Position numbers and translations under genes: made by a program. Positions 55,136 to 63,370 of a stretch of DNA of 64,000 bases are shown here, piece by piece. Within the stretch, counting starts at the first letter, position 1. Each line of letters begins with the position of its first letter. Below the pieces are notes generated by a model, which saw nothing but the letters and a program-made list of their open reading frames with translations, searched no databases and was not told where the DNA came from. The DNA is taken from the NCBI GenBank assembly GCA_030653365.1, contig JAURZL010000018.1:1-64000 (forward strand), written 5' to 3'. This DNA is from Anaerolineaceae bacterium. GTDB lineage: Bacteria > Chloroflexota > Anaerolineae > Anaerolineales > Anaerolineaceae.

Positions 55136-55206
55136 GCGGGCATAGTTTAGCGGTAAAACGAATGCTTCCCAAGCCTTAATCACGGGTTCGATTCCCGTTG
55201 CCCGCT
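55136..55206 (+). tRNA. tRNA-Gly (CCC)
   Basis: GCGGGCA pairs with TGCCCGC in the acceptor stem. The anticodon loop TTCCCAA gives CCC. The T arm CGGGTTCGATTCCCG is canonical. One anticodon-stem mismatch (AATGC/GCCTT) is seen. The CCA end is not encoded. Confidence 0.95.
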
Positions 55207-55213
55207 CCTGATG

Positions 55214-55240
55214 AATGGTTGAATCTTTCAGCCATTTTTT
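55214..55240 (+). terminator. Intrinsic terminator after tRNA-Gly
   Basis: AATGGTTGAA pairs with TTCAGCCATT (one G-T pair) around a three-base loop, followed by a T-run. Confidence 0.82.
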
Positions 55241-55335
55241 CATTAAATAAATAAAGATAAATAATTCACAACATGCTAAAATCAACATAGAATTAATTAC
55301 AGTTTCATTGATTGAAATTTTTTGAGTCTTTTCAA

Positions 55336-55407
55336 TTATTTACAATTAGGGTGCTTTTGATGGGTATTACCACCAAAAACTCCCGTTAACCCCGAATTTT
55401 GGTGATA
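55336..55407 (+). repeat. Dispersed palindromic repeat, copy 6
   Basis: ACAATTAGGGTGCTTTTGAT, GGGTATTACCACCAAAAACT, CCCGTTAACCCCGAATTTTGG. The central stem and the TTAACCCCGAATTT right arm match the family; the outer ends have diverged. It lies between tRNA-Gly and the receiver gene in a 254-bp gap that has no other gene. Confidence 0.7.
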
Positions 55408-55414
55408 TTCCAAT

Positions 55415-55442
55415 TTGTTATTGTTTTAATTTCTTTTATAAT
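55415..55442 (+). promoter_or_regulatory. Probable promoter of the receiver-kinase pair
   Basis: TTGTTA (55415-55420), 16 bases, TATAAT (55437-55442), 19 bp before the ATG at 55461. Confidence 0.5.
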
Positions 55443-55460
55443 AAATCATAGGACCTAAGC

Positions 55461-55922
55461 ATGATTGATAACGACCCTCTCGAAAAACTAAATTTAAATT
55501 TAGAAAATGATCAGGTTACATCCATTTCTCTTAATGGTTTATCTGTTCTTGTTGTTGAAGACAATGTCTCAAATTTTGTTTTGATGGCAAGAATGTTAGG
55601 ATATTTAGGAATTCATTGTGAATGGAAAACTTCAGGATATGAGGTTGTGGAATTTGCAGATAGTCTCCCAAAATTAGACTTAATTCTGATGGATATTCGT
55701 TTACCTTACGAGGATGGTTATAGTGCATTAAGAAAAATTCAAAAATCTGATCGCCTGAAAAACATTCCTATTGTTGCAATCACAGCTGAGGCTGATCCTG
55801 TTCAAATAGAAAAAGCAAAAGCTGCTGGATTTAATGGGTTTTTAGGAAAACCATTAAATCTTGATCGTTTCCCAGATCAAATAAAAAAGATTTTATCTGG
55901 AATTTCTGTGTGGGAACTTTAA
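55461..55922 (+). CDS. Single-domain response regulator
   Basis: A 153-residue receiver without an output domain. A 25-residue N-terminal extension precedes VLVVEDNVSNFVLMARML; the phospho-acceptor is D78 in LILMDIRLPYEDGY, with the conserved Thr in AITAEA and Lys in FLGKPL. It lies 23 bp upstream of a giant histidine kinase, the likely phosphodonor. The DivK/CheY-like form suggests signalling by protein contact. Confidence 0.92.
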   Translation: MIDNDPLEKLNLNLENDQVTSISLNGLSVLVVEDNVSNFVLMARMLGYLGIHCEWKTSGYEVVEFADSLPKLDLILMDIRLPYEDGYSALRKIQKSDRLKNIPIVAITAEADPVQIEKAKAAGFNGFLGKPLNLDRFPDQIKKILSGISVWEL

Positions 55923-55945
55923 TTATCACAAAGAAAAACAAATAA

Positions 55946-58900
55946 ATGGAGAAAATTGAAAATAAAGGAAAAAGTTTCATAAATAAACTTTTTTCAAATA
56001 AAAATAAATCACCAAATAAACCCCAAGTTGGCAATTTACCCAGTTGGGAATTTATTGTGGATCATGCGGGAAATTACTTAAATATCAGCACAGAGGTTTA
56101 TGATTGCTTAGGAATACCTAACAGTAAATTCATCGATCAATCAATTTTTTCATTTGCAATAAACACATCATCAGGGGAAAAGCTTTTTGAATTGTTTTCA
56201 AAACAGGATTTCCCCTTTGAAGTCGATGTAATTTTTGTCTCTGTCGATAATGATTTGATTTATTGTACATTAAAAATTACCAATTTTTCAGAAGAATATC
56301 ACTCAAAACCAACTTATATCGGTATAGTACAGACAGTAGAATCACTACCAAAATCAAAGGTTCATTTCTCAGAGGAAAAACCATTAGAATCTATAGTACC
56401 TGAAAATATTGCATATGTAGATAATTCAATGACAAATGAAATTGAAGATTATATTGAAAAAATTGGAAATAATGGTGCCAACAAAAAAAAAGAACCTTCA
56501 ACAGCAGCGGTTATCAGGGAACTAGATCCAAACAAGATTTCTGAATTCATTGAACGTTTTACACTGGAAGTAAATCATTTAATTGAGCCAATCGATATTT
56601 ATAAATCAACATTTAAAGTAATCAATGATATTGTTCCAAACAATAATCTAATTCTTGGAATTATGGAAAAAGGTTCTTCTAAACTTTCTATACCAATCAG
56701 GAAATACCAGAATGAAATTTCATATTTTCCTGAGAATGATCCTCTCGAGCCTATATTGAATTACATTATTGCTTCAAATCAAGTTGTAAGCTCAATAGAA
56801 CAAATTAATGTCCAAATTAAGAAAAAAAACATTAGTTTTGATAACGGATATCTTAGGTCTATTTTAGGCGTCCCAATATCTATCGGAAATCAAACACTCG
56901 GTGCTATCTTTTTATTTGACAACAACGGTGATTACAGATTTTCTGACCAAGATGTAAAGAACCTGGAAACCATTTCGACAAAGATGGCTACGGCTTTGGT
57001 AAACGCGAATTTGTTTCAAGAAATGCACCATGCACTTACAGCTATTGAAACCCGTGAACAACATCAATCCTTTGTAACGCATGCAATAAAGGTATTGACT
57101 AAATTCGGCTCAAATAGGTTGGAAGAAGTCCTGGAATTACTAGGTAAAGCCGCTAATGTTAATCGTGTTTATTTTGCTCAAATCGACAGTGAAAAAGATG
57201 GAAAAAAATGGAATATTGTTTCAGAATGGGCTAGCGAAGAAAGGTACAATGGGTTTCATCTGACCAAAGAAATTCGGTTTGATGTTTTTGAAGAATTTTT
57301 TCCTGAATTACTGGAAATAGGTTATTTCCAAATAAATTATGAAAATTTGGACAGTCGTGTTAATGACTGGTTACATAAAAGAGGTGTATTCTCCATTTTA
57401 GTTTTTGCAGTTCAATTCGATTTTAAATTACCAGACTTAATTATCCTTGAAGATCTTCGACAAGAACATTTTTGGAACCAGAATGAGATCAGGTTTTTGG
57501 AATTAGTTTCGGATACTTTATCCAGTGTAATAATCAATGAAAAAAATATTCTCAAACTTCAAAATCAGATTTTTGAATCTGACAATATTTCAAAAATTAA
57601 GAACATACTATATAAAGCTACTTCACCTGAGCAAATTCTGGATGCAATACTCCAATATGTTTTTCCAGAGGATGTCACGCAAGCTGCGTTATACATTTAT
57701 GCTCCTTTAGATATTTCTCAACATGATCACTTCGAAGTCATCGCAAATAGTTCTCTAAAACTCGAAGATTCCTCAAAAATCCAAACACATACTTTTGATC
57801 GATCGATCGTCAAATCTTTGTTTCAAACAGGATTAACAAATTTCATTGATAATCCACAATTAGCGGACCTACCCAAAAAGGTAATCCAGCAGTTAACCCA
57901 ACTAAATATTCAATCATTAGCCATTCTACCTTTGAAGTCCAAAGGCAAATTGTTTGGTTCAATAATCCTTACTTCCAATAAATCCCATGCTTTTTTAAAA
58001 AAAGAACAACAAATGGTCGATTCATTGTTGGAACTTATCGCCAGTTCAATTGAAAACCACTTGTTGCTGGATAAATCAAGCACAATTTATAAAGAAAATG
58101 AATATTTAAAGAATTTAAAGTCAGTAATCAAAAATCAAAATCCTACAACTATAAACTCTTTTCTTTCCAACTCTTTGAGACTGGACACAAACAACCAGAT
58201 TTCAATCTTTGTTTATGAAAAGTCAAACAGTTTTACCCTTTCAAATCAAATTGCATTGATAAAGAATTTTTCCAATAATGAGATCCCTTCTCTTGATGAA
58301 TATTGGCAATCCTCAGATTTTATTAATTTATTAAACGAATTGATCAATCAGGACATTGATAATTTTGACAATTTATTAAATCTGAAAATTGAACCTGTGG
58401 TAATTGAAAAGTTACAAAGTCTCAATATTAGATCAGGTTCTTTTCTACCCCTTAAGGACAAAGAGGATGTTATTGGATACCTGATAATAATATCTGACCA
58501 ACCACTAAATATTAATAAAGAAAAAATTGAATTTCTAAGATTTGCTGTTGATGAAATCGCAATAATGTTGCGTATTCATTTAATAAAAAGAGACTTATCT
58601 CAATTGACAGAAAGAATAAGCATAGCAGCAGGAATAGTTCAGGAAACTTCGTCAATTTTGGAAATTGATCTATTAATGAAAATGATAGTTAACCAGATTC
58701 TGGAAAAGTTTGGATTTCTTTATACTTCTCTTCACATTTGCAATTCGGATAACTCATTGATTGAAAAAGCAGAAGTGGCTTACATCGAAAATGACCATAC
58801 TAACCAAAAAAAATTTGAAGAATTTAATAGTTCGTACCTGATCATAAACGATGTGCTTGAGAAAGGTCATGCAGTTATTTTCAATGGACCACCAGTTCTG

Positions 58901-59836
58901 ATAAATATGTCACCCAATACGCATCCCACATTTTCAAAATCTCAAATTGGTTTACCTTTGAAAATTGGAGATTCGACAATTGGTGTACTAAATATTCATT
59001 CAAAAGGCAAAAATGAATTTAACGAAAAAGATCTTCACTTCTTTCAATTATTAACGGATCAAATTGCCATAGAGATACAGAATGCTCGTCAATATGATAA
59101 AACCAACCGATTGGTTGAAGAAATTTCAGACGTTGATCGAATAAAGAGTCAATTTTTGGCAAATATGAGTCATGAATTCCGCACTCCATTAAATTCAATC
59201 ATCGGATTTTCAAAAGTTATACTAACTGGAATTGATGGTCCAATAAACGAAACTCAAAAACAAGATTTATCCGCAATTTATAATGCGGGTCAATATCTCC
59301 TGAGGTTGGTTAATGACATCCTGGATATAACAAAAATTGAAGCAGGAAATATGAAATTGAACATGGTCAAAACAAACTTGTCAAGTTTGATCATTTCACT
59401 CTTGCCTGCTGCAGATAAATTAGTAAAAGATAAAGTCATTAAATTTGAATTTTTACCTGCTGACAATTTTCCAGAATTATTAATTGATAAAGATCGGATT
59501 GCACAGGTTTTGTTAAATCTATTATCGAACGCTGTTAAATTTACTGAATATGGAAAAATAACCATTTCAACTTCTCTTGAAATCATGTCGGATAAACAAA
59601 AGGTTGTCATGGTGAAAATAAAAGATACTGGCGTGGGAATTAACAAAAAGGATCAGGAAAAATTATTCAAGCCTTTTACACAAGCAAATTCGCAAGAAAG
59701 TAGTAGATCGTTTGGTTCTGGAATAGGGCTTGCAATCAGTAAATCCTTGATTGAATTACACAAAGGAAAAATTGGACTCCTGGAAAGTTCGCCTGGTCTG
59801 GGTTCAACATTTTTCTTTTCTTTACCGATTAACTGA
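55946..59836 (+). CDS. Giant GAF-domain histidine kinase
   Basis: A 1296-residue cytosolic sensor kinase. Residues 25-130 look PAS-like (SWEFIVDHAGNYLNISTEVYDCLGIP). Several GAF-like modules follow (about 200-355, 380-530, 550-710, 730-880 and 890-1050). The HisKA helix has the phospho-acceptor H1076 in ANMSHEFRTPLNSIIGF. The ATPase domain shows LLNLLSNAVKFTEYGKI, IKDTGVGINKKDQEKLFKPF and FGSGIGLAISKSLIELHKG. No receiver is attached; the preceding gene supplies one. Ligands of the sensor modules cannot be read. Confidence 0.93.
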   Translation: MEKIENKGKSFINKLFSNKNKSPNKPQVGNLPSWEFIVDHAGNYLNISTEVYDCLGIPNSKFIDQSIFSFAINTSSGEKLFELFSKQDFPFEVDVIFVSVDNDLIYCTLKITNFSEEYHSKPTYIGIVQTVESLPKSKVHFSEEKPLESIVPENIAYVDNSMTNEIEDYIEKIGNNGANKKKEPSTAAVIRELDPNKISEFIERFTLEVNHLIEPIDIYKSTFKVINDIVPNNNLILGIMEKGSSKLSIPIRKYQNEISYFPENDPLEPILNYIIASNQVVSSIEQINVQIKKKNISFDNGYLRSILGVPISIGNQTLGAIFLFDNNGDYRFSDQDVKNLETISTKMATALVNANLFQEMHHALTAIETREQHQSFVTHAIKVLTKFGSNRLEEVLELLGKAANVNRVYFAQIDSEKDGKKWNIVSEWASEERYNGFHLTKEIRFDVFEEFFPELLEIGYFQINYENLDSRVNDWLHKRGVFSILVFAVQFDFKLPDLIILEDLRQEHFWNQNEIRFLELVSDTLSSVIINEKNILKLQNQIFESDNISKIKNILYKATSPEQILDAILQYVFPEDVTQAALYIYAPLDISQHDHFEVIANSSLKLEDSSKIQTHTFDRSIVKSLFQTGLTNFIDNPQLADLPKKVIQQLTQLNIQSLAILPLKSKGKLFGSIILTSNKSHAFLKKEQQMVDSLLELIASSIENHLLLDKSSTIYKENEYLKNLKSVIKNQNPTTINSFLSNSLRLDTNNQISIFVYEKSNSFTLSNQIALIKNFSNNEIPSLDEYWQSSDFINLLNELINQDIDNFDNLLNLKIEPVVIEKLQSLNIRSGSFLPLKDKEDVIGYLIIISDQPLNINKEKIEFLRFAVDEIAIMLRIHLIKRDLSQLTERISIAAGIVQETSSILEIDLLMKMIVNQILEKFGFLYTSLHICNSDNSLIEKAEVAYIENDHTNQKKFEEFNSSYLIINDVLEKGHAVIFNGPPVLINMSPNTHPTFSKSQIGLPLKIGDSTIGVLNIHSKGKNEFNEKDLHFFQLLTDQIAIEIQNARQYDKTNRLVEEISDVDRIKSQFLANMSHEFRTPLNSIIGFSKVILTGIDGPINETQKQDLSAIYNAGQYLLRLVNDILDITKIEAGNMKLNMVKTNLSSLIISLLPAADKLVKDKVIKFEFLPADNFPELLIDKDRIAQVLLNLLSNAVKFTEYGKITISTSLEIMSDKQKVVMVKIKDTGVGINKKDQEKLFKPFTQANSQESSRSFGSGIGLAISKSLIELHKGKIGLLESSPGLGSTFFFSLPIN

Positions 59837-59862
59837 AAAATCCTCCTTTATAAAAAATTTGT

Positions 59863-59950
59863 GTCTCAAAATAATTAGCGGTTTAGATATTTTTGGTTGG
59901 CGAATGCCAACATAAAAACACCTGCCAACTCAGGTTTATTGAGATGAGAC
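59863..59950 (+). repeat. Dispersed palindromic repeat, copy 7
   Basis: GTCTCAAAATAATTAGCGG, then TTTTTGGTTGGCGAATGCCAAC, then AACACCTGCCAACTCAGG and TTTATTGAGATGAGAC. The terminal inverted repeat is extended to GTCTCA/TGAGAC. It lies between the convergent histidine-kinase gene and tRNA-His. Confidence 0.78.
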
Positions 59951-59995
59951 AAAAATTCATGTCGTTTCATTAATGAGATTCAATTGTCTAAAATG

Positions 59996-60029
59996 AAAAA
60001 AAATTCATGATTTTTTCATCATGAATTTT
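59996..60029 (-). terminator. Terminator of tRNA-His
   Basis: AAAATTCATGAT (60000-60011) and ATCATGAATTTT (60018-60029) form a perfect 12-bp stem. On the minus strand the stem is followed by a long T-run just after the tRNA 3' end. Confidence 0.82.
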
Positions 60030-60031
60030 AT

Positions 60032-60107
60032 TGGGGTGCCTGGACGGTTTCGAACCCTCAACCTCCTCATCCACAGTGAGGCGCTCTGCCATTGAGCTAC
60101 AGGCACC
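60032..60107 (-). tRNA. tRNA-His (GTG) with encoded CCA
   Basis: On the minus strand the molecule begins GGTGCCTG, including the extra G(-1) typical of tRNA-His opposite C73. The anticodon loop CTGTGGA gives GTG. The acceptor ends CAGGCAC-C-CCA, so CCA is encoded. The T stem GAGGG/CCGTC has one G-G mismatch. Confidence 0.95.
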
Positions 60108-60119
60108 ATAACGATCAAA

Positions 60120-60148
60120 ATTTTATCATACAGCAAAGGCTTATGCAA
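60120..60148 (-). promoter_or_regulatory. Promoter of tRNA-His inside the end of hisS
   Basis: Minus strand TTGCAT (60148-60143), 17 bases, TAAAAT (60125-60120), 12 bp before the tRNA 5' end. The -35 box lies within the last codons of hisS. Confidence 0.55.
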
Positions 60149-61409
60149 GTTGATCTTTGATAAAAATCACCAAATTATCAATAACCACATTTTCTTGATT
60201 TCGGGTCTTAAGATTTTTTACAGTTATTTGATTATTGATTTTTTCTTCAGGTCCAAGAACTAAAACAATCGGAATACCTATTCGATCCGCGAACTTAAAT
60301 TGTTTCTGAATTTTTTGTTTATCATTAACAAGTATTGTGGGAATATTCGCATTTCTTAACTGGTTTGCAACTTCAAGAGAATCAAAATAGAGCGAATCAT
60401 CAAAAACTGTGACCATTACTTTTGCAGATGTATTCAAAAATTCGGGAAGACAATTATATTTTTCTAATACCAACCGCAACATCACATCCCCCATTGCAAA
60501 ACCGACACCTGGTAAGAGCTCACCACCGACATCGCCAACCAGATTGCCATAATGCCCTCCGCCAAGAATTGCCCTGCCTTCTTTGTCCATATCCCGAGCT
60601 TCAAAAACAACCCCAGTATAGTAATCCAACCCTCGAATAATTTGGGGGTCAAATACAATATATTTACCAAGGTTCATTTTCTCTAAAATATTAATAATCC
60701 TCATTAATGAATCGGTTTCCTTCCAAAGATTCCTATCATTAAGTGCATCTTTCAATCCGGAGAATTGTGATTGAGTTAATCCCATGGAGAGGGCTAAATC
60801 TTGCCATTCTTGAGAGGATAATTTATCTTTTTTATCAATCAAACGGAAAATTACCATCTTCAATTGTGGCTCAATTCCTAATCTTCTAAGCACCATATCC
60901 ATCAATTCTCTACTATTAATATAAATCTTAACTTGCTCAGGACTTAATCCGACCATTTTGAAAAACGATGCGCAAACTGCAATTAATTCAGCATCACTTT
61001 CAGGTGAATCAGCCCCCAACATGTCCACATTCCACTGGAAAAATTCACGAGTTCTACCCTTTTGAGGACGCTCATAGCGCCAAAACGGTCCAAATGACCA
61101 CCATCTTTGAGGAAACACGAGTTGTTTTTGCTTTTGGGCGATCATCCTGGCCAATGACGGTGTTAGTTCTGGTCTCAAAGTTATCAGATCACCACTGCGA
61201 TCTGGAAAAACAAATGCCTGTTCTTTAACCAATTCTTCTCCGGATTTAGCAGCATATAAATCAATTCTTTCTAAAAATGGACCGTCAAATTCAACATATC
61301 CATATAATTCCGATACTTCACGCATCTTCTGATAAATCCAATTGCGTACAGCCATATCTTCTGGATAAAAATCTCTGGTGCCTTTGACGGATGTAATAAT
61401 TTGTGCCAT
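60141..61409 (-). CDS. hisS: Histidyl-tRNA synthetase
   Basis: A 422-residue class II synthetase. Motif 1 region VKGTRDFYPEDMAVRNW; motif 2 FGPFWRYERPQKGRTREFFQWNVDMLG; histidine-specific LDYYTGVVFEA; motif 3 LLPGVGFAMGDVMLRL. The C-terminal anticodon-binding domain follows. The ATG at 61409 has AAGGAAA upstream. tRNA-His lies 33 bp downstream on the same strand, so enzyme and substrate RNA are genetically paired. Confidence 0.97.
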   Translation of the reverse strand: MAQIITSVKGTRDFYPEDMAVRNWIYQKMREVSELYGYVEFDGPFLERIDLYAAKSGEELVKEQAFVFPDRSGDLITLRPELTPSLARMIAQKQKQLVFPQRWWSFGPFWRYERPQKGRTREFFQWNVDMLGADSPESDAELIAVCASFFKMVGLSPEQVKIYINSRELMDMVLRRLGIEPQLKMVIFRLIDKKDKLSSQEWQDLALSMGLTQSQFSGLKDALNDRNLWKETDSLMRIINILEKMNLGKYIVFDPQIIRGLDYYTGVVFEARDMDKEGRAILGGGHYGNLVGDVGGELLPGVGFAMGDVMLRLVLEKYNCLPEFLNTSAKVMVTVFDDSLYFDSLEVANQLRNANIPTILVNDKQKIQKQFKFADRIGIPIVLVLGPEEKINNQITVKNLKTRNQENVVIDNLVIFIKDQLA

Positions 61410-61622
61410 TTGAATTTCCTTTTTTTTATGATAACAAGCCAAATCATATCATAAACCAAGATTAACCACGTCCTAATTGCTAAATTTTTACAATAAATTT
61501 CATGACGAAAATCATAAATTTTTTTTGAATTATAAATAAATTGTTATTAATGAAATTTTTCACAATCCAAATAATAGGGTAAAATATAATTAAGTAAAGG
61601 ACATTATGGAATGCAGGTGAAA

Positions 61623-62003
61623 ATGAATTTAGGTGATTTAGTAAAAATTATTGAAGGAAAAGTATTAACGGATAGATATGATGATTCAGAAATCATTTTA
61701 GGTGGATGTGGCGCAGATTTGATGAGCGATGTTTTAGCATCCATTGAACCTGGAGCTGTTTTATTAACCGGCCTTTGTAATCCTCAAGTTATTCGCACTG
61801 CTCAAATGGCAGATGTTGCAGCAGTTGTACTTGTACGTGGAAAATGCCCACCTGAATCAACAATTGATTTGGCGAATGAAGAAGAAATTCCTCTCATTAC
61901 GTCGCCTTTTGGTACATTCGAATTGTGTGGTCGCTTATACAAGGCAGGCCTTCCCAGTCTTGAAAAATCTGTTGCTGAAAATTCTGAACCCGATTGTGAA
62001 TAA
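61623..62003 (+). CDS. DRTGG-domain protein 1
   Basis: About 126 residues, a stand-alone DRTGG domain. Conserved blocks: LGDLVKIIEGKVLTDR, GGCGADLMSDVLASIEPGAVLLTG, ADVAAVVLVRGKCPPESTIDLANEEEIPLIT. In CobW/Pta-type proteins DRTGG is a regulatory domain of unknown ligand. AGGTG lies five bases before the ATG at 61623. It opens a cluster with a CBS/HATPase gene, a second DRTGG gene and a PHP gene. TATAAT at 61585-61590 may be its -10 box. Confidence 0.85.
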   Translation: MNLGDLVKIIEGKVLTDRYDDSEIILGGCGADLMSDVLASIEPGAVLLTGLCNPQVIRTAQMADVAAVVLVRGKCPPESTIDLANEEEIPLITSPFGTFELCGRLYKAGLPSLEKSVAENSEPDCE

Positions 62004-62016
62004 GAATCGAGTTTTA

Positions 62017-63018
62017 ATGTCGACCACTACCCCACAAAGAAAACGAATAATTTCAGATCAGGAAGCTGAAAACATATCACGTGTTGAAGAGCTGGCTTAT
62101 GAAATTAAAGTCAGTGAAGTTATGGCTAAAAATCTGATTTGTTTCTCCCCAGAGATAAAAATGCAGGAAGTTTTGGAAGTATTCCGGCAAAAAAGAATTT
62201 CCGGCGCACCGATTGTATCGGAGAGTGGTGGGTTAATTGGTATTGTATCGATGGAGGATTTGATTCGTTGCTTAGTGGATTCTGATCTTGACTCCAAGAT
62301 CGATAAATATATGACAACAAAATTGGTGACAATCCAGCCAACCGATCCGGTTATAGAAGCATCTAAAAAATTTTTTTCCACAAATTTTGGTAGGCTTCCA
62401 GTTGTCGATAAAGACCAGAAATTAGTTGGTATGATGACCAAAGGCGACATTAACCGAGGATTACTGCGAGCTTTAGAGACTGACTACCACGAAGAAGAAA
62501 TCCGGAAATATCGGGCAAGTCATTTATTTGAAGATATTGAATCAGATCGTACAAGTCTGATCCTTCGTTACCAAATTCAACAAGGTGATTTTGAAATTGG
62601 TGGAAAGGCTTCATCAAACATCAAACGGGCATTGATACGATTAGGTGCCTCAAAACAAATAGCACGCCGTTGTGGAATCGCAATTTATGAAGCTGAAATG
62701 AACCTCATAATTCACACAACCGAAGGAGGGGTTCTGAGGGTAGAAATCGAACCACACCAAATTTCAATTGATGCATATGATTATGGACCTGGAATTAAAG
62801 ATGTCGAATTAGCGATGAAACCTGGTTACTCCACCGCTTCGGATGAAGTACGAGAAATGGGATTCGGTGCTGGAATGGGTCTGGTAAATATATCGAGATG
62901 TGTCGATCAAATGAAATTAGAATCAGTTTGGGGAAAAGGATCACGCTTGAAAATGCGACTATTCCTTGATTCCGAACACAATAATAACTCGAATGAAACG
63001 GAGAATCAAAAATCATGA
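62017..63018 (+). CDS. CBS-pair protein with HATPase (anti-sigma-like) domain
   Basis: A 333-residue cytosolic protein. Two CBS motifs lie at about 24-150 (VSEVMAKNLICFSPEIKMQEVL, then KYMTTKLVTIQPTDPVIEAS). The C-terminal half is a GHKL ATPase: IARRCGIAIYEAEMNLIIHTTEGG (N box), YDYGPGIKDVELAM (G1) and GFGAGMGLVNISRCVD (G2). The middle segment FEIGGKASSNIKRALIRLG joins them. CBS pairs bind adenine nucleotides, so nucleotide-sensing control of a partner-binding kinase is plausible. It overlaps the next DRTGG gene by ATGA. The start at 62017 is preferred; earlier frame positions overlap the first DRTGG gene. Confidence 0.88.
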   Translation: MSTTTPQRKRIISDQEAENISRVEELAYEIKVSEVMAKNLICFSPEIKMQEVLEVFRQKRISGAPIVSESGGLIGIVSMEDLIRCLVDSDLDSKIDKYMTTKLVTIQPTDPVIEASKKFFSTNFGRLPVVDKDQKLVGMMTKGDINRGLLRALETDYHEEEIRKYRASHLFEDIESDRTSLILRYQIQQGDFEIGGKASSNIKRALIRLGASKQIARRCGIAIYEAEMNLIIHTTEGGVLRVEIEPHQISIDAYDYGPGIKDVELAMKPGYSTASDEVREMGFGAGMGLVNISRCVDQMKLESVWGKGSRLKMRLFLDSEHNNNSNETENQKS

Positions 63019-63365
63019 TGAATCTCGCCAAAATAATAGAAAATTTGGAATTAAAAATCTTAACTGATAATAGAGATTTTACGCAACTCCAGGTTCAGGG
63101 TGGATACACATCTGATCTGCTTAGTTGTGTAATGGCAGGAGCCCCAAACCAATCTGTTTGGGTTACAATCCAGGCTCACAACAACATTATTGCAGTCGCA
63201 GCGCTGCTCGATTTGAGTGCCATCATAGTTACCGAAGGAGCAATTCCGGACCAATCAACAATAGATAAAGCCAATGAAGAAGGCATCACAATATTACAAA
63301 CAGAAAATAATTCGTTTGATACGGTCGGAAAACTTTGGGAATTAGGTATTCGAGCGGGAAAATAG
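63015..63365 (+). CDS. DRTGG-domain protein 2
   Basis: A 116-residue stand-alone DRTGG protein, a diverged paralogue of the one at 61623: LAKIIENLELKILTDNRDF, GGYTSDLLSCVMAG, LLDLSAIIVTEGAIPDQSTIDKANEEGITIL. It starts inside the stop codon of the CBS/HATPase gene and is followed six bases later by the PHP gene. Two DRTGG proteins in one operon suggest a heteromeric regulatory complex. Confidence 0.87.
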   Translation: MMNLAKIIENLELKILTDNRDFTQLQVQGGYTSDLLSCVMAGAPNQSVWVTIQAHNNIIAVAALLDLSAIIVTEGAIPDQSTIDKANEEGITILQTENNSFDTVGKLWELGIRAGK

Positions 63366-63370
63366 AGTTG

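Noticed and set aside
55022..55288. Open frame on the minus strand across tRNA-Gly
   Set aside because: It spans the tRNA, its consensus promoter and its terminator.
61813..62016. 68-codon N-terminal extension of the CBS/HATPase gene
   Set aside because: It overlaps the DRTGG gene in another frame and has no CBS-like sequence; the ATG at 62017 is the sensible start.
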